DNA of 64,000 nt from Rhodobacter sp. Har01 (GTDB lineage: Bacteria > Pseudomonadota > Alphaproteobacteria > Rhodobacterales > Rhodobacteraceae): contig NZ_JAJCTD010000003.1 of assembly GCF_020564565.1 (NCBI RefSeq), positions 248,001 through 312,000 of the forward strand, given 5' to 3'. Positions 45,939-54,699 of the stretch are shown here, piece after piece; the stretch's first letter is position 1, and each line of letters begins with the position of its first letter. The position numbers and the translations under genes are program-made. Below the pieces are notes generated by a model. The model worked only from the letters and a program-made list of their open reading frames with translations. It was not told where the DNA came from and did not search any database.

Positions 45939-46646
45939 TCAGCCTAGGGCGCCCAGGATCACCGGCTCGACCTCGTGCCAGCCTTCCCACATCATCTTGA
46001 GCGCGACGTAGAGGATGATCGCCAGGCCGATATAGGCGATCCAGCTGTACTTGTTCAGCAGCCGGGCGATGAAGCTGGCGGCAAAGCCCATCAGCGCGAT
46101 CGACAGCATCAGGCCGATGATCAGCACCGTCGGATGGTCCTTCGCCGCGCCGGCAACCGCCAGCACGTTGTCCAGGCTCATCGACACGTCGGCCACCACG
46201 ATCTGCGTCGCCGCCTGGCGGAAGGTCTTGCGCGGCCCGCCGCCCGCGACGCTGCCGTCGGCGTTCAGGTCCTGCCCGGTCAACGCCTCTTCGGCGCGGT
46301 TGTCGTCGCCATGGCCTTCACGCAGCTCGCGCCACATCTTCCAGCACACCCAGAGCAGCAGGATGCCGCCGGCCAGCAGTAGGCCGACGATCTGCAGAAG
46401 CTGGGTCGTGGCCAGGGCAAAGCCGATCCGCATCACCGTGGCGGCGATGATCCCCACCAGAATCGCCTTGGCGCGCTGTTCCTTCGGCAGTCCGGCCGCC
46501 GCCAGGCCGATCACGATGGCATTGTCGCCGGCCAGCACCAGGTCGATCCCGATGACCTGCATCAGGGCCGTGAACCCTTCGGGCGTGAAGATTTCCTCGA
46601 AGCCATAGATGAAGTTCATTATGGCTTCGCTGCTGAATAAGCTCAT
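45939..46646 (-). CDS. TerC-family membrane protein (YjbE type)
   Basis: A 235-residue protein with seven membrane helices. The two repeat motifs VIGIDLVLAGDNAIVIGLAA and VVADVSMSLDNVLAVAGAA each place aspartate and asparagine inside a helix, the TerC signature; such proteins export manganese or assist metalation of exported proteins. A hydrophilic loop of about 45 residues lies between the halves. The start at 46646 has GGGAC upstream. A hairpin precedes it, but I see no clear yybP-ykoY riboswitch. Confidence 0.88.
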   Translation of the reverse strand: MSLFSSEAIMNFIYGFEEIFTPEGFTALMQVIGIDLVLAGDNAIVIGLAAAGLPKEQRAKAILVGIIAATVMRIGFALATTQLLQIVGLLLAGGILLLWVCWKMWRELREGHGDDNRAEEALTGQDLNADGSVAGGGPRKTFRQAATQIVVADVSMSLDNVLAVAGAAKDHPTVLIIGLMLSIALMGFAASFIARLLNKYSWIAYIGLAIILYVALKMMWEGWHEVEPVILGALG

Positions 46647-46694
46647 GGCGTCCCGGTTCCGCGCTCCTGTTGCTTCGCTTCCTAGGCGTTTGGC

Positions 46695-46714
46695 CGGATG
46701 GTTTCAACCATCCG
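46695..46714 (-). other. Hairpin between the dehydrogenase gene and terC
   Basis: CGGATGGT-4nt-ACCATCCG, a perfect 8-bp stem, 18 bp after the stop of the upstream dehydrogenase gene and 49 bp before terC. It may be a weak terminator or part of the terC leader. No T-run follows. Confidence 0.4.
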
Positions 46715-46732
46715 TCGCAGCGCCCGTGCCGC

Positions 46733-47719
46733 CTACAGCATCCCCGGGACCACCTGGTCGGGCGGACGGTGGCCGTCGGCGAAGGTCTTGATGTTGATGA
46801 TGACCTTCTCGCCCATCTCGATCCGGCCCTCCAGCGTGGCCGATCCCATGTGGGGCAGCAGAACCACGTTCGCCAGCTCGCGCAGGCGCGGGTTGATCTC
46901 GGTGCCGCGCTCATAGACGTCAAGGCCCGCCCCGGCGATCTCGCCCGCGCGCAGCGCGCGGGTCAGCGCGTTCTCGTCGATCACCTCGCCGCGCGAGGTG
47001 TTCACGATCACCGCGCTTGGCTTCATCAGCTTGAGCCGCCGCGCGTTCAGCAGGTGAAAGGTCGACGGCGTGTGCGGGCAGTTGATCGACAGGATGTCCA
47101 TCCGGGCGATCATCTGGTCCAGGCTTTCCCAGTAGGTGGCTTCAACCTCGGCCTCGGCCTCGGGGCGCAGGCGGCGGCGATTGTGGTAATGCACCTGGCA
47201 GCCGAAGACGCGGGCCCGCCGCGCCACCGCGGTGCCGATGCGGCCCATGCCCAGGATGCCCAGCCGCCGGCCCGCCAGCCGTCCGCCCAGGTTGGCCATC
47301 GGCGACCAGCCTTCCCACTGGCCCGACTGCATCATCGCCAGGCCCTCGGGGATGCGCCGGGTGACGCCCAGGATCAGCGCCAGCACCATGTCGGCGGTGT
47401 CCTCGGTCACCACGCCGGGCGTGTTCGACACCAGGATGCCGCGTTGCCGGGCGGTGGCCACGTCGATGTGGTCCACCCCCGAACCATAGTTGGCGATCAG
47501 CTTCAGCTTCTCGCCGGCCTGCGCGATCAGCCCGGCGTCGATGGTGTCGGTCAGCGTCGGCACCAGAACGTCGGCCCGGCGCATCGCCTCGGCCAGCTCG
47601 TCGCGACTCATCCGTGTGTCGGGGTCGCGCAACTCGACGTCGAAAAGCTCCTTCATCCGCGTCTCGACAGCCTCGGGCAGGCGTCGCGTGACGACAACAC
47701 TCAGGCGCGGCGTAGGCAT
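46733..47719 (-). CDS. D-2-hydroxyacid dehydrogenase (glyoxylate reductase-like)
   Basis: A 328-residue NAD(P)-dependent dehydrogenase of the GyaR/hydroxypyruvate reductase group. Segments are ANYGSGVDHIDV, GILVSNTPGVVTEDTAD, the cofactor motif LGILGMGRIGTAVARRA, NTSRGEVIDE with the catalytic Arg nearby, and LPHMGSATLEGR with the His. It reduces glyoxylate or a related 2-keto acid. The start at 47719 has GGGAGAGACC before it; the longer open frame is not coding. It is followed by terC. Confidence 0.87.
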   Translation of the reverse strand: MPTPRLSVVVTRRLPEAVETRMKELFDVELRDPDTRMSRDELAEAMRRADVLVPTLTDTIDAGLIAQAGEKLKLIANYGSGVDHIDVATARQRGILVSNTPGVVTEDTADMVLALILGVTRRIPEGLAMMQSGQWEGWSPMANLGGRLAGRRLGILGMGRIGTAVARRARVFGCQVHYHNRRRLRPEAEAEVEATYWESLDQMIARMDILSINCPHTPSTFHLLNARRLKLMKPSAVIVNTSRGEVIDENALTRALRAGEIAGAGLDVYERGTEINPRLRELANVVLLPHMGSATLEGRIEMGEKVIINIKTFADGHRPPDQVVPGML

Positions 47720-47855
47720 GGTCTCTCCCTCAAGGCTTCCATTGGGCGCGTCGCTGGGGCAGAGTGGGACGAAGCGGGGCGGATCACAAGCCCCGACGAT
47801 CAGGCAACATCGCCGCGGGGCCAGAGGGCCTTGGGGCGGCAAGGCGGGCAGGTCC

Positions 47856-48422
47856 ATGCGCACCGGATTGCGGGCGATGCTTCTGACGGCGCTGTTGGCG
47901 CCCGGCGTGCTGTCGGCACAAGAGACAGCCACCCCGCCGGAAGAGGCCCTGGTGCAGCCCGCCGCCGCCAAGCCGGACAAGAACTGCCGCCCGGGCTTCG
48001 GCTGCGTCACCAACCTGCCGCTGCCGCGCTTTGTCAGCCTGAAGGGCGACGAGGGCAATGCCCGGCGCGGCCCCGGCCTGACCCACCGCATCGACTGGGT
48101 CTTCACCCGGCCCGGCATGCCGCTGATGATCACCGCCGAATTCGAGCATTGGCGCCGGGTGGAAGACCAGGACGGCGCCGGCGGCTGGGTGCATTACGCG
48201 CTGCTGTCGGGGGTGCGCAGCGTGCTGGTGACGCTGGACATGGCCGAGATGCGCAGCAGCCCCGACCTGCAGGCGCAAGTGCTGGCCCAGGCCGAGATGG
48301 GGGTGATCGCCAAGGTGCTGGAATGCACCCCCGACTGGTGCCGCCTTTCGGCCGAGGGCCAGAAAGGCTGGGTGCAGAAGACCGCACTCTGGGGCGTCGC
48401 CCCCGGCGAAACCATCGAATAG
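47856..48422 (+). CDS. Secreted SH3-domain protein
   Basis: A 188-residue protein with a signal peptide (MRTGLRAMLLTALLAPGVLSA) and a body of paired SH3-like repeats: GDEGNARRGPGLTHRIDWVF and AEMGVIAKVLECTPDWCRLS...GWVQKTALWG, as in DUF1058 proteins of Rhodobacterales. Bacterial SH3 domains often bind cell-wall peptides. Four cysteines (in NCRPGFGC and LECTPDWC) could pair in the periplasm. It is divergent from the dehydrogenase (136-bp gap). Its substrate or partner is unknown. Confidence 0.82.
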   Translation: MRTGLRAMLLTALLAPGVLSAQETATPPEEALVQPAAAKPDKNCRPGFGCVTNLPLPRFVSLKGDEGNARRGPGLTHRIDWVFTRPGMPLMITAEFEHWRRVEDQDGAGGWVHYALLSGVRSVLVTLDMAEMRSSPDLQAQVLAQAEMGVIAKVLECTPDWCRLSAEGQKGWVQKTALWGVAPGETIE

Positions 48423-48522
48423 CCGCAAGGGCGCCTCTGGCCTGAAAAGCGGCGTGGCCCCCGCGCCGCGCGACGACCGGGCAACAGCAGGGCACCCCGC
48501 CGTTCACCGCTTCTCGCGCGCG

Positions 48523-48560
48523 CGGGCGGGCGGGCGGGCAGGCGGGCGGGCAGGCGGGCG
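48523..48560. repeat. G-rich tandem repeat, quadruplex-capable
   Basis: A run of GGGC units that contains the 12-mer CGGGCGGGCAGG twice in tandem (48531-48542, 48543-48554) with partial copies on both sides. At least four GGG tracts with one-base spacers could form a quadruplex on the plus strand. It lies in the 239-bp gap before the CDF transporter gene; nothing else is evident there. Confidence 0.65.
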
Positions 48561-48661
48561 CGCCGCCCGGCCACCGCCGGAGCCGGGCGCAAGCTTGGGG
48601 ATTGCAGCGCTGGCCGATCCGGGTCAGAACGCCCCATGAACTTTTCCTCCGGTGCCGGGAC

Positions 48662-49561
48662 ATGGCCGATCCCTCGAAGACCCAGCTGACGGTCACCGCC
48701 GGACTTGCCTCGGTCGGTGTGGCCGGCACCCTGGTCGCGCTCAAGCTCTGGGCGCTGGCCGAGACCGGGGCGCTGTCGGTCGCCGCCTCGCTGGCCGACA
48801 GCGCGCTTGACCTGGTGATGTCGGTCGCCGCCGCCGCTGCGCTGATCTATGCCGCCAAGCCCGCCGACGAAGACCACGCCTTCGGCCACACCTCGGCCGA
48901 GGATCTGGCGGCACTGGCGCAGTCGGTGTTCATCCTGGTCTCCTCGGTCATCATCGGCGGCTCGGCGATCCTGCGGCTGGTGTCGGGCGGCCCGTCGCAA
49001 CTGCAGGCCGAAGGCCGCGGCATGGTGGTGATGGGCATCTCGGTCGCCCTGACCCTGGCGCTGGTCTGGTGGCAAGGCCGCGTCGCCCGCGCCACCGGCA
49101 GCCGCGTGGTCGCGGCCGACCGGCTGCACTACCTCAGCGACCTGCTGCCCGGCCTGGGCGCCATCGTCGCGCTGTTCGCCTCGTCGCGCCTGGGCCTGCC
49201 GCAGATCGACGCCGTCATCGCGCTGGCCGCCGCAGGCTTCATGATCCTGGGCGCGGTGCGCATCGGGCGCGGCGCCTTCGACGCGCTGATGGACCGCCGC
49301 GCCGACCCCGAACTGATCGCCGGCATCGCCGCCATCGCCCGCGGCTGGCCCGGCGTGCATGGCTTTCACGACCTCAAGACCCGCACCGCCGGCAGCCGCG
49401 TCTTCGTCAACCTGCACATCGAACTGGACGGCGACCAGACCCTGCGCGAGGCCCACGCCATCGGCGCCGGCCTGCGCCGTGCCATTCTTGCGGCCTATCC
49501 GCAGACCGATGTCATCATCCACAAGGACGTGGCCGCAAAGGATGGCAACCCCGGCACCTGA
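48662..49561 (+). CDS. Cation diffusion facilitator (FieF-like)
   Basis: A 299-residue six-helix metal/proton antiporter. The intramembrane metal site is Asp46 and Asp50 (SLADSALDL) with His156 and Asp160 (LHYLSDLL), matching FieF/YiiP numbering closely; the cytosolic ferredoxin-like domain starts near residue 210 and ends with VIIHKD. The D-D/H-D site is typical for zinc and iron export. I start at ATG 48662; upstream codons in the open frame are not CDF-like. Confidence 0.9.
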   Translation: MADPSKTQLTVTAGLASVGVAGTLVALKLWALAETGALSVAASLADSALDLVMSVAAAAALIYAAKPADEDHAFGHTSAEDLAALAQSVFILVSSVIIGGSAILRLVSGGPSQLQAEGRGMVVMGISVALTLALVWWQGRVARATGSRVVAADRLHYLSDLLPGLGAIVALFASSRLGLPQIDAVIALAAAGFMILGAVRIGRGAFDALMDRRADPELIAGIAAIARGWPGVHGFHDLKTRTAGSRVFVNLHIELDGDQTLREAHAIGAGLRRAILAAYPQTDVIIHKDVAAKDGNPGT

Positions 49562-49600
49562 GCGGCTGCAAACGGGCTTGCACTGCCTGCGGCGCTGTGA

Positions 49601-49616
49601 TTACACACTTGTATAA
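49601..49616. promoter_or_regulatory. Imperfect palindrome before the TetR gene
   Basis: TTACACACTTGTATAA matches its reverse complement in 6 of 8 positions per arm and overlaps a TATAAC that could be a -10 box. It lies in an AT-rich patch that stands out from the flanking GC-rich DNA. A self-regulatory site for the TetR protein is plausible. Confidence 0.3.
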
Positions 49617-49700
49617 CAACCGCAGCTTCGCCCTGGCCCCGCCATGCACCCCACCGCCCGCTCGCCAGCCCGACTTCCAGCCCGACCCGTGGCCCAGCCG

Positions 49701-50393
49701 ATGGCCCAACTGGTCGCCCCGCCGGTCGAACGCCGCGCCTTCTTTCGCGACACCGAGGCAAACCGCCGCGAATCGCTGATTGCGGCCACCCAGGCGCTGG
49801 TGGCCGAGGGCGGGCCGCAAGCCGCCACCGTGCGCGCCATCGCCGCCCGTGCCGGGGTCACCCCCGGGCTGATCCGGCATTACTTCGGATCGAAGGACGA
49901 GTTGATTCGCGCCGCCTACACCATGTTGGTGGACGGCATGACGGACAAGGGCGCCGACGCGCTGGAAGGCGTCGGGGCCGATCCCGAAGAACGGCTTGCC
50001 GCCTTCGTGGCCGCCTCGCTGCGCCCGCCGGTGGTGGACGGCCGCACCGTCGGCCTCTGGGCCGGCTACCTGCACCAGGTCCAGCAGGACGCGGGCCTTC
50101 TGGCCCAGCATGAAAAGGGCTACCTGCGCTACCGCGACCAGTTGCAGGCGCTGATCGCCGACCTTGGCCGCGCCGAGGTGACGGCGACGCAGTTGCGGCA
50201 AGAGGCCATCGCCTGCAATGCCATCCTCGACGGGCTGTGGCTGGAAGGCTCGGTCCTGCCACATGGCTTTGCCCCGGGCGAGTTGGTGCGCATCGGCCTG
50301 CGCGCCACCGGCGCCATCCTGGGCGTGAACCTGACCCGACACACCACCTTCATTCCCGAACTCTACCCGACAGCCGGAAAGACCGAGACATGA
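49701..50393 (+). CDS. TetR-family regulator (BetI-like)
   Basis: A 230-residue regulator with an N-terminal TetR HTH domain: RRESLIAATQALVAEGG, then the helix-turn-helix ATVRAIAARAGVTPGLIRHYF, followed by an all-helical ligand domain. It is the same length as BetI. I use ATG 49701; another ATG at 49644 would add 19 Pro/Ala/Arg-rich residues and has no better ribosome site. The stop overlaps the aruH-like start by four bases, so it probably regulates the arginine pathway genes that follow. Confidence 0.85.
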   Translation: MAQLVAPPVERRAFFRDTEANRRESLIAATQALVAEGGPQAATVRAIAARAGVTPGLIRHYFGSKDELIRAAYTMLVDGMTDKGADALEGVGADPEERLAAFVAASLRPPVVDGRTVGLWAGYLHQVQQDAGLLAQHEKGYLRYRDQLQALIADLGRAEVTATQLRQEAIACNAILDGLWLEGSVLPHGFAPGELVRIGLRATGAILGVNLTRHTTFIPELYPTAGKTET

Positions 50394-51577
50394 GATACGC
50401 CAGCGTTACCGAGCGGCTGAAACACCTTGGCTCGGCCAAGTGGGACCTGCATTTCCGCGCCCGCGCGCTGGCCGCCGCCGGCCGCGACATCCTGGAATTC
50501 ACCATCGGCGAGCCGGACGTGCCCACGCCGGCAGCGCTGATCGAGGCCACCACCGCCGCGATGAACGCCGGCCGCACCGGCTATTCGAATGGCCGCGGAG
50601 AGCCGGGCACCGTGGCCGCCGTCGCCCGCCGCTATGCCGCCCGCCGCGGCCGCCCGATCGGCACCGACCAGGTGGTCTGCATTCCCGGCACGCAGACAGC
50701 TCTTTACGGCATCCTGCGCACGCTGGTCGAACCGGGCGACGAGGTGCTGCTGGGCGACCCCTACTACGCCACCTACGAAGGCCTGATCGCCCAGACCGGC
50801 GCCAGCCTGGTGCCGGTGCCGCTGCGCCCCGAGCACGGCTTTCGCCTGCAGGCCGCCGATGTGGCCGCCCGGATCACGCCGCGCTCGCGCGTGCTGTTCC
50901 TGAACACCCCGCACAACCCCACCGGCGCCGTGCTGCGCCGTGCCGACCTGGCCGCCCTGGGCGAGATCGCCCGCGCCCACGACCTGTGGATCGTCTCGGA
51001 CGAGGTCTATGAGGAACTGGTCTTCCCCGGCGTCGCCTTCACCTCGCCGCTTGACCTGCCCGAACTGGCCGACCGCAGCGTGGTTGCCGCCTCGATTTCC
51101 AAGTCGCATGCGGCGCCGGGTTTCCGGTCCGGCTGGGTCGTCGGCCCGACCGAGTTCATCAGCCGCATGCTGCCGCTTGCAGAAACCATGCTTTTCGGGG
51201 CGCAACCCTTCATCGCCGACATGACAGCCCTTGCGGTTTCCGAACCTTCCCCGGTGGCGGCCGGCATGGCCGACCGCTTTGCCCGCCGCGCCGCGATGTT
51301 CCTTGACGGGCTGGACGGCGTGGCCGGGATGCGGGTGCATCACCCCGAGGCCGGCATGTTCACCTTGCTTGACGTGCGCGCCACGGGCCTGTCGGGCGAG
51401 GCCTTCGCCAACTCGCTTCTGGAGGAGCACAGCGTCGCCGTGATGCCCGGCGAAAGCTTCGGCGGCAGCCTTGGCGGCTGGCTCCGCGTCTCGCTGACCC
51501 AAAGCGACGACCGCACCGCCGAAGCGATCCGGCGCATCGCCGCCCATGCCGCCCGCCTGCAGGGCCACGCCGCATGA
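50390..51577 (+). CDS. aruH: Arginine:pyruvate transaminase-like aminotransferase
   Basis: A 395-residue class I/II PLP aminotransferase. The start MRYASVTERL..GSAKWDLHFRA resembles Pseudomonas AruH, and DPYYATYEGL, LNTPHNPTGA, SDEVYEEL and ISKSHAAPGFRSGW (PLP lysine) follow. AruH moves the arginine amino group to pyruvate giving 2-ketoarginine. The neighbour encodes the enzyme for the next step, which strengthens the call, but a different basic amino acid is possible. It overlaps both neighbours by four bases. Confidence 0.75.
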   Translation: MRYASVTERLKHLGSAKWDLHFRARALAAAGRDILEFTIGEPDVPTPAALIEATTAAMNAGRTGYSNGRGEPGTVAAVARRYAARRGRPIGTDQVVCIPGTQTALYGILRTLVEPGDEVLLGDPYYATYEGLIAQTGASLVPVPLRPEHGFRLQAADVAARITPRSRVLFLNTPHNPTGAVLRRADLAALGEIARAHDLWIVSDEVYEELVFPGVAFTSPLDLPELADRSVVAASISKSHAAPGFRSGWVVGPTEFISRMLPLAETMLFGAQPFIADMTALAVSEPSPVAAGMADRFARRAAMFLDGLDGVAGMRVHHPEAGMFTLLDVRATGLSGEAFANSLLEEHSVAVMPGESFGGSLGGWLRVSLTQSDDRTAEAIRRIAAHAARLQGHAA

Positions 51578-53148
51578 CCACAGTGGGCGAACGTCTGGTG
51601 CAGGGCCTGGCGGCGCGCGGCGTCGAGGTGGTCTTCGGCATCCCCGGCGTGCACACGATCGAGCTCTATCGCGGCCTGGCCCAGGGCCTGGTCCGCCACG
51701 TCACCCCGCGCCACGAACAGGGCGCGGGCTTCATGGCCGACGGCTATGCCCGCGTCACCGGGCGGCCCGGCGTGGCCTTCGTGATCACCGGCCCCGGCCT
51801 GACCAACACGCTGACCGCGATGGCCCAGGCGCGGGCCGACAGCATTCCGATGCTGGTGATCTCGGGCGTCAACCGCCGCGCCTCGCTGGGCCGCGGCCTG
51901 GGCCTCTTGCACGAACTGCCCGACCAGGCGGCGATGGTCCGCGCGCTGTGCCCGACCGAGACGCTGACCGACCCGGCCCAGCTTGGCCCCGCGCTGGACC
52001 GCGCCTTCGCCGCGATGCTGACCGGCCGCCCCGGCCCGGCGCACCTGGAAATCCCGACCGACGTAATGGGTCTGCCCTGCCCCGACCTTCCCCCGCCCGC
52101 CGTGTTGCCCCCGCCACCGACGGCGACCCCGCAGACGCTGGCCGAGGCGGCGGCCCTGCTGGCCCGCGCGCAGCGCCCGGTGATCCTGATCGGCGGCGGC
52201 GCCCGCTTCGCCGAGGAGGAGACGCGCGCCCTCGCCGAGGCGCTCGACGCCCCCGTGATCCAGACCGCCAACGCCCGCGGCCTGATGCACGGCCACCCGC
52301 TGACCGTTCCCGCCTCGCCCAGCCTTGAGGCCACCCGCGACCTGATCCGCGCCGCCGACGCGATCCTTGCCCTCGGCACGGAACTTGGCCCCACCGACTA
52401 TGACATGTACGTCAACCACCGCCTGCCCGACCTGTCCGGCATGATCCGGGTCGATCTTTGCGCCCGGCAACTCGCCCGTCACCCCGCCCGCCTGACCATC
52501 CAGGCCGAGGCAAGGTCCTTTGCGGCCGCCCTTCTGCCGCTGCTTTCGCCCCGTCACGCCCAAGGCGCCGAACGCGCCGCAACGGCCCGCAAGGCGGCCC
52601 GCGCCGAACTCGCCACGCTCCACCCCGCCATGCCCGAGCAACTGGCGATGGTCGAGGCGATCCGCGACGCGGCCCCCGGCAGCCTGATCGTCGGCGACAG
52701 CACCCAGCCTGTCTACGCCGCGAACCTGTTCTACGACCACGACCGCCCCCGCGGCTGGTTCAACGCCGCCACCGGCTACGGCGCCCTTGGCTACGGCCCC
52801 GGCGCCGCGATCGGCGCCGCCATCGCCGCCCCCGGCACCCCCGTCACCTGCCTGATCGGCGATGGCGGCCTGGGCTTCGACCCGGCCGAGTTGCGCGTCG
52901 CGGTGGACGAAGGCCTGCCGGTGACCTTCGTGGTCTGGAACAACGCCGCCTTCCGCGAGATCGCCGAGGCGATGACCGCGGCCCAGACCCCGGTGATCGG
53001 CTGCAGCCCCAGCCCCTTCGACATGTCCCACCTCGCCGCCGCCTGCGGCCTGCCCTTCGCCCGCGTGCCGCAAGACCCCAAAGCCCTGGCCGCTGCCCTC
53101 AGGGCGCCCTGTGATGGGCCAAGACTGATCGAGGTTCAGGCCCGCTGA
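51574..53148 (+). CDS. aruI: 2-ketoarginine decarboxylase-like ThDP enzyme
   Basis: A 524-residue thiamine-diphosphate enzyme of the acetolactate synthase fold. The N-terminal GVEVVFGIPGVHTIELYRGL and RHVTPRHEQGAGFMADGYAR (catalytic Glu48) closely follow AruI as I remember it, more than IlvB. The ThDP-binding region GDGGLGFDPAELRVAVDEGLPV is in the C-terminal third. AruI decarboxylates 5-guanidino-2-oxopentanoate to 4-guanidinobutanal. It directly follows aruH. No 4-guanidinobutanal dehydrogenase is in the window. Confidence 0.78.
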   Translation: MTTVGERLVQGLAARGVEVVFGIPGVHTIELYRGLAQGLVRHVTPRHEQGAGFMADGYARVTGRPGVAFVITGPGLTNTLTAMAQARADSIPMLVISGVNRRASLGRGLGLLHELPDQAAMVRALCPTETLTDPAQLGPALDRAFAAMLTGRPGPAHLEIPTDVMGLPCPDLPPPAVLPPPPTATPQTLAEAAALLARAQRPVILIGGGARFAEEETRALAEALDAPVIQTANARGLMHGHPLTVPASPSLEATRDLIRAADAILALGTELGPTDYDMYVNHRLPDLSGMIRVDLCARQLARHPARLTIQAEARSFAAALLPLLSPRHAQGAERAATARKAARAELATLHPAMPEQLAMVEAIRDAAPGSLIVGDSTQPVYAANLFYDHDRPRGWFNAATGYGALGYGPGAAIGAAIAAPGTPVTCLIGDGGLGFDPAELRVAVDEGLPVTFVVWNNAAFREIAEAMTAAQTPVIGCSPSPFDMSHLAAACGLPFARVPQDPKALAAALRAPCDGPRLIEVQAR

Positions 53149-54296
53149 GCGCCGTCCCGCGTGCGCAGCATCAGTGCGGCCAGCGGAAAGATGCACATCA
53201 GCACCACGGCGGCAACGACAAAGGCCGCCCGCAGCCCGAAGGCCCCGGCGATGAACCCCAGCATCGGCGGGCCGAAGAAATAGCCGAAGTAGCCCAGCAG
53301 CGTGGCCCGCGCGACGGCCCGCGCCCGCGCCTCGGGCGGACCCAGCCGCCCCACCAGCGAAAACGCCGTGGGCGCGATGACCGAAGACCCGATGCCCATC
53401 ACGATGAACCCGGCATAGGCCATGCCGGGCGACACCGCCTGGCTGGCGATCAGTGCCCCCAGGGCCGAGATTGCGGCCCCGCCCTTGAGCAGCGTGAAGG
53501 GGCTGATCCGTGTCACCAGCCCCTGCCCGGCCAGCCGCGCAAAGCCCATCGTCAGCGCCAGCGCCGCCGGCCCCATCGCGCCCTGCCCGGGGCTGCCGCC
53601 CAGCGTCTGCTCGATGTGCAGGGCCGACCAGTTCTCGGCCGCGTTCTCGGTCAGAAAGGCGATCAGCACCATGCCGCCGCCGATCACCGGCACCAGCCCG
53701 AGGCCCCCGCCCGAACCGCCCTTCGGCCGCCGCAAGCCGTGGATGCGGCCGTCCCGCTCCCACGTTGCCAGCGCGCAGAGCAGGCCGAAGGCCGCCATCG
53801 TGCCCATCACCCAGGCCGGCGACCAGCCCCAGCCGCGCATCACCCCGGTGCCCAGCGCGCCGCCGGCATAGCCGAAGGAATAGGCGGCGTGGGTCAGGTT
53901 CATCAGGTGCAAGCCGCGCTCGGTCTCGATCTGCGCGGTGCGGGCGTTCATCAGCACATCGGTCAGCCCGGTGGCCGCGCCGCAGGCCATCATCGCCAGC
54001 GGAAACAGCCACACCACGGCCGTCTGCCCTGGCAGCGCGAAGACCAGCGCCATCGCCCCGGCCGAGACCGGCAGCGCGACCCGCCCCAGCCCGGCGCCGA
54101 GGACGGGCGCCAGCAGCATGGCGGTGACGGCGGCGATCGGGGTGAACAGGATCAAGAGGCCCAGCCGCGCCTCGTCCACGCCCAGCATGGCCTTCAGGTC
54201 CGGCAGCACCGCCGCGAAGGTGCCCCACAGCACGCCCATGGCCGCAAAGGCCGCCACCGCCGGCCGCGCGGCGATCAGGGTCTGGGCAACGGGCAT
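53136..54296 (-). CDS. MFS transporter
   Basis: A 386-residue membrane protein with about twelve helices. The segment MNARTAQIETERGLHLMNLTHAAYSFGYAGGALG and the late IVMGIGSSVIAPTAFSLVGRLGP fit the FucP-like or cyanate-permease-like groups of the superfamily, but the substrate is unknown. The gene is convergent with aruI and overlaps it by 13 bp, so it is not in that operon although it may serve it. Confidence 0.82.
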   Translation of the reverse strand: MPVAQTLIAARPAVAAFAAMGVLWGTFAAVLPDLKAMLGVDEARLGLLILFTPIAAVTAMLLAPVLGAGLGRVALPVSAGAMALVFALPGQTAVVWLFPLAMMACGAATGLTDVLMNARTAQIETERGLHLMNLTHAAYSFGYAGGALGTGVMRGWGWSPAWVMGTMAAFGLLCALATWERDGRIHGLRRPKGGSGGGLGLVPVIGGGMVLIAFLTENAAENWSALHIEQTLGGSPGQGAMGPAALALTMGFARLAGQGLVTRISPFTLLKGGAAISALGALIASQAVSPGMAYAGFIVMGIGSSVIAPTAFSLVGRLGPPEARARAVARATLLGYFGYFFGPPMLGFIAGAFGLRAAFVVAAVVLMCIFPLAALMLRTRDGAQRA

Positions 54297-54434
54297 TGGC
54301 GGCTCCGGACTTTCCGAACCCGACAGCTAGCCCGACCGTCCGGTGCCGTCCATCCTGCCGGCGACACCGCAAGGCCGCGAACCGGCGGTGATCCGCAAGG
54401 GCGCAGGCAGGCGGGGGCCAGCCCCCGCACCCCC

Positions 54435-54489
54435 GGGGTATTTTTGCCAAGATGAAGGGAAAGCAGCTTCATCTTGGCCCAAATACCCC
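54435..54489. repeat. Long imperfect inverted repeat
   Basis: Arms at 54435-54457 and 54467-54489 are complementary at 21 of 23 positions with a 9-nt spacer. The arm sequence GGGGTATTTTTGCCAAGATG is a motif I associate with Rhodobacteraceae intergenic DNA; related forms occur near 15510 and at 60281/60474. It lies in the 403-bp gap 54297-54699 between a divergent MFS gene and rplY. Apart from this, the gap shows only the rplY leader. Confidence 0.6.
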
Positions 54490-54699
54490 CGCCGGAGGCA
54501 CCTTTGCGCCGACGGCCCGCTTGCGCGCAGAGCCGGGATGAAAGGCTTGTGGCCGCCCTTGCGGTCGCCTTGCCGGAAAACGCCGGTCGCCCCCGCAGCT
54601 TAGGCTTTTTACGGCTTTCCCTGCCGCCGATTCCCCGCTATAGGCCCCGGGTCGCGCCATGCACCCTTGGAGGATGGCGGACTTTACAGGAGAAAACCA

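Noticed and set aside
46647..46732. yybP-ykoY manganese riboswitch upstream of terC
   Set aside because: TerC genes often have one, but the leader is only 86 nt and lacks the conserved GGGGAGUA-type core; only one plain hairpin is visible.
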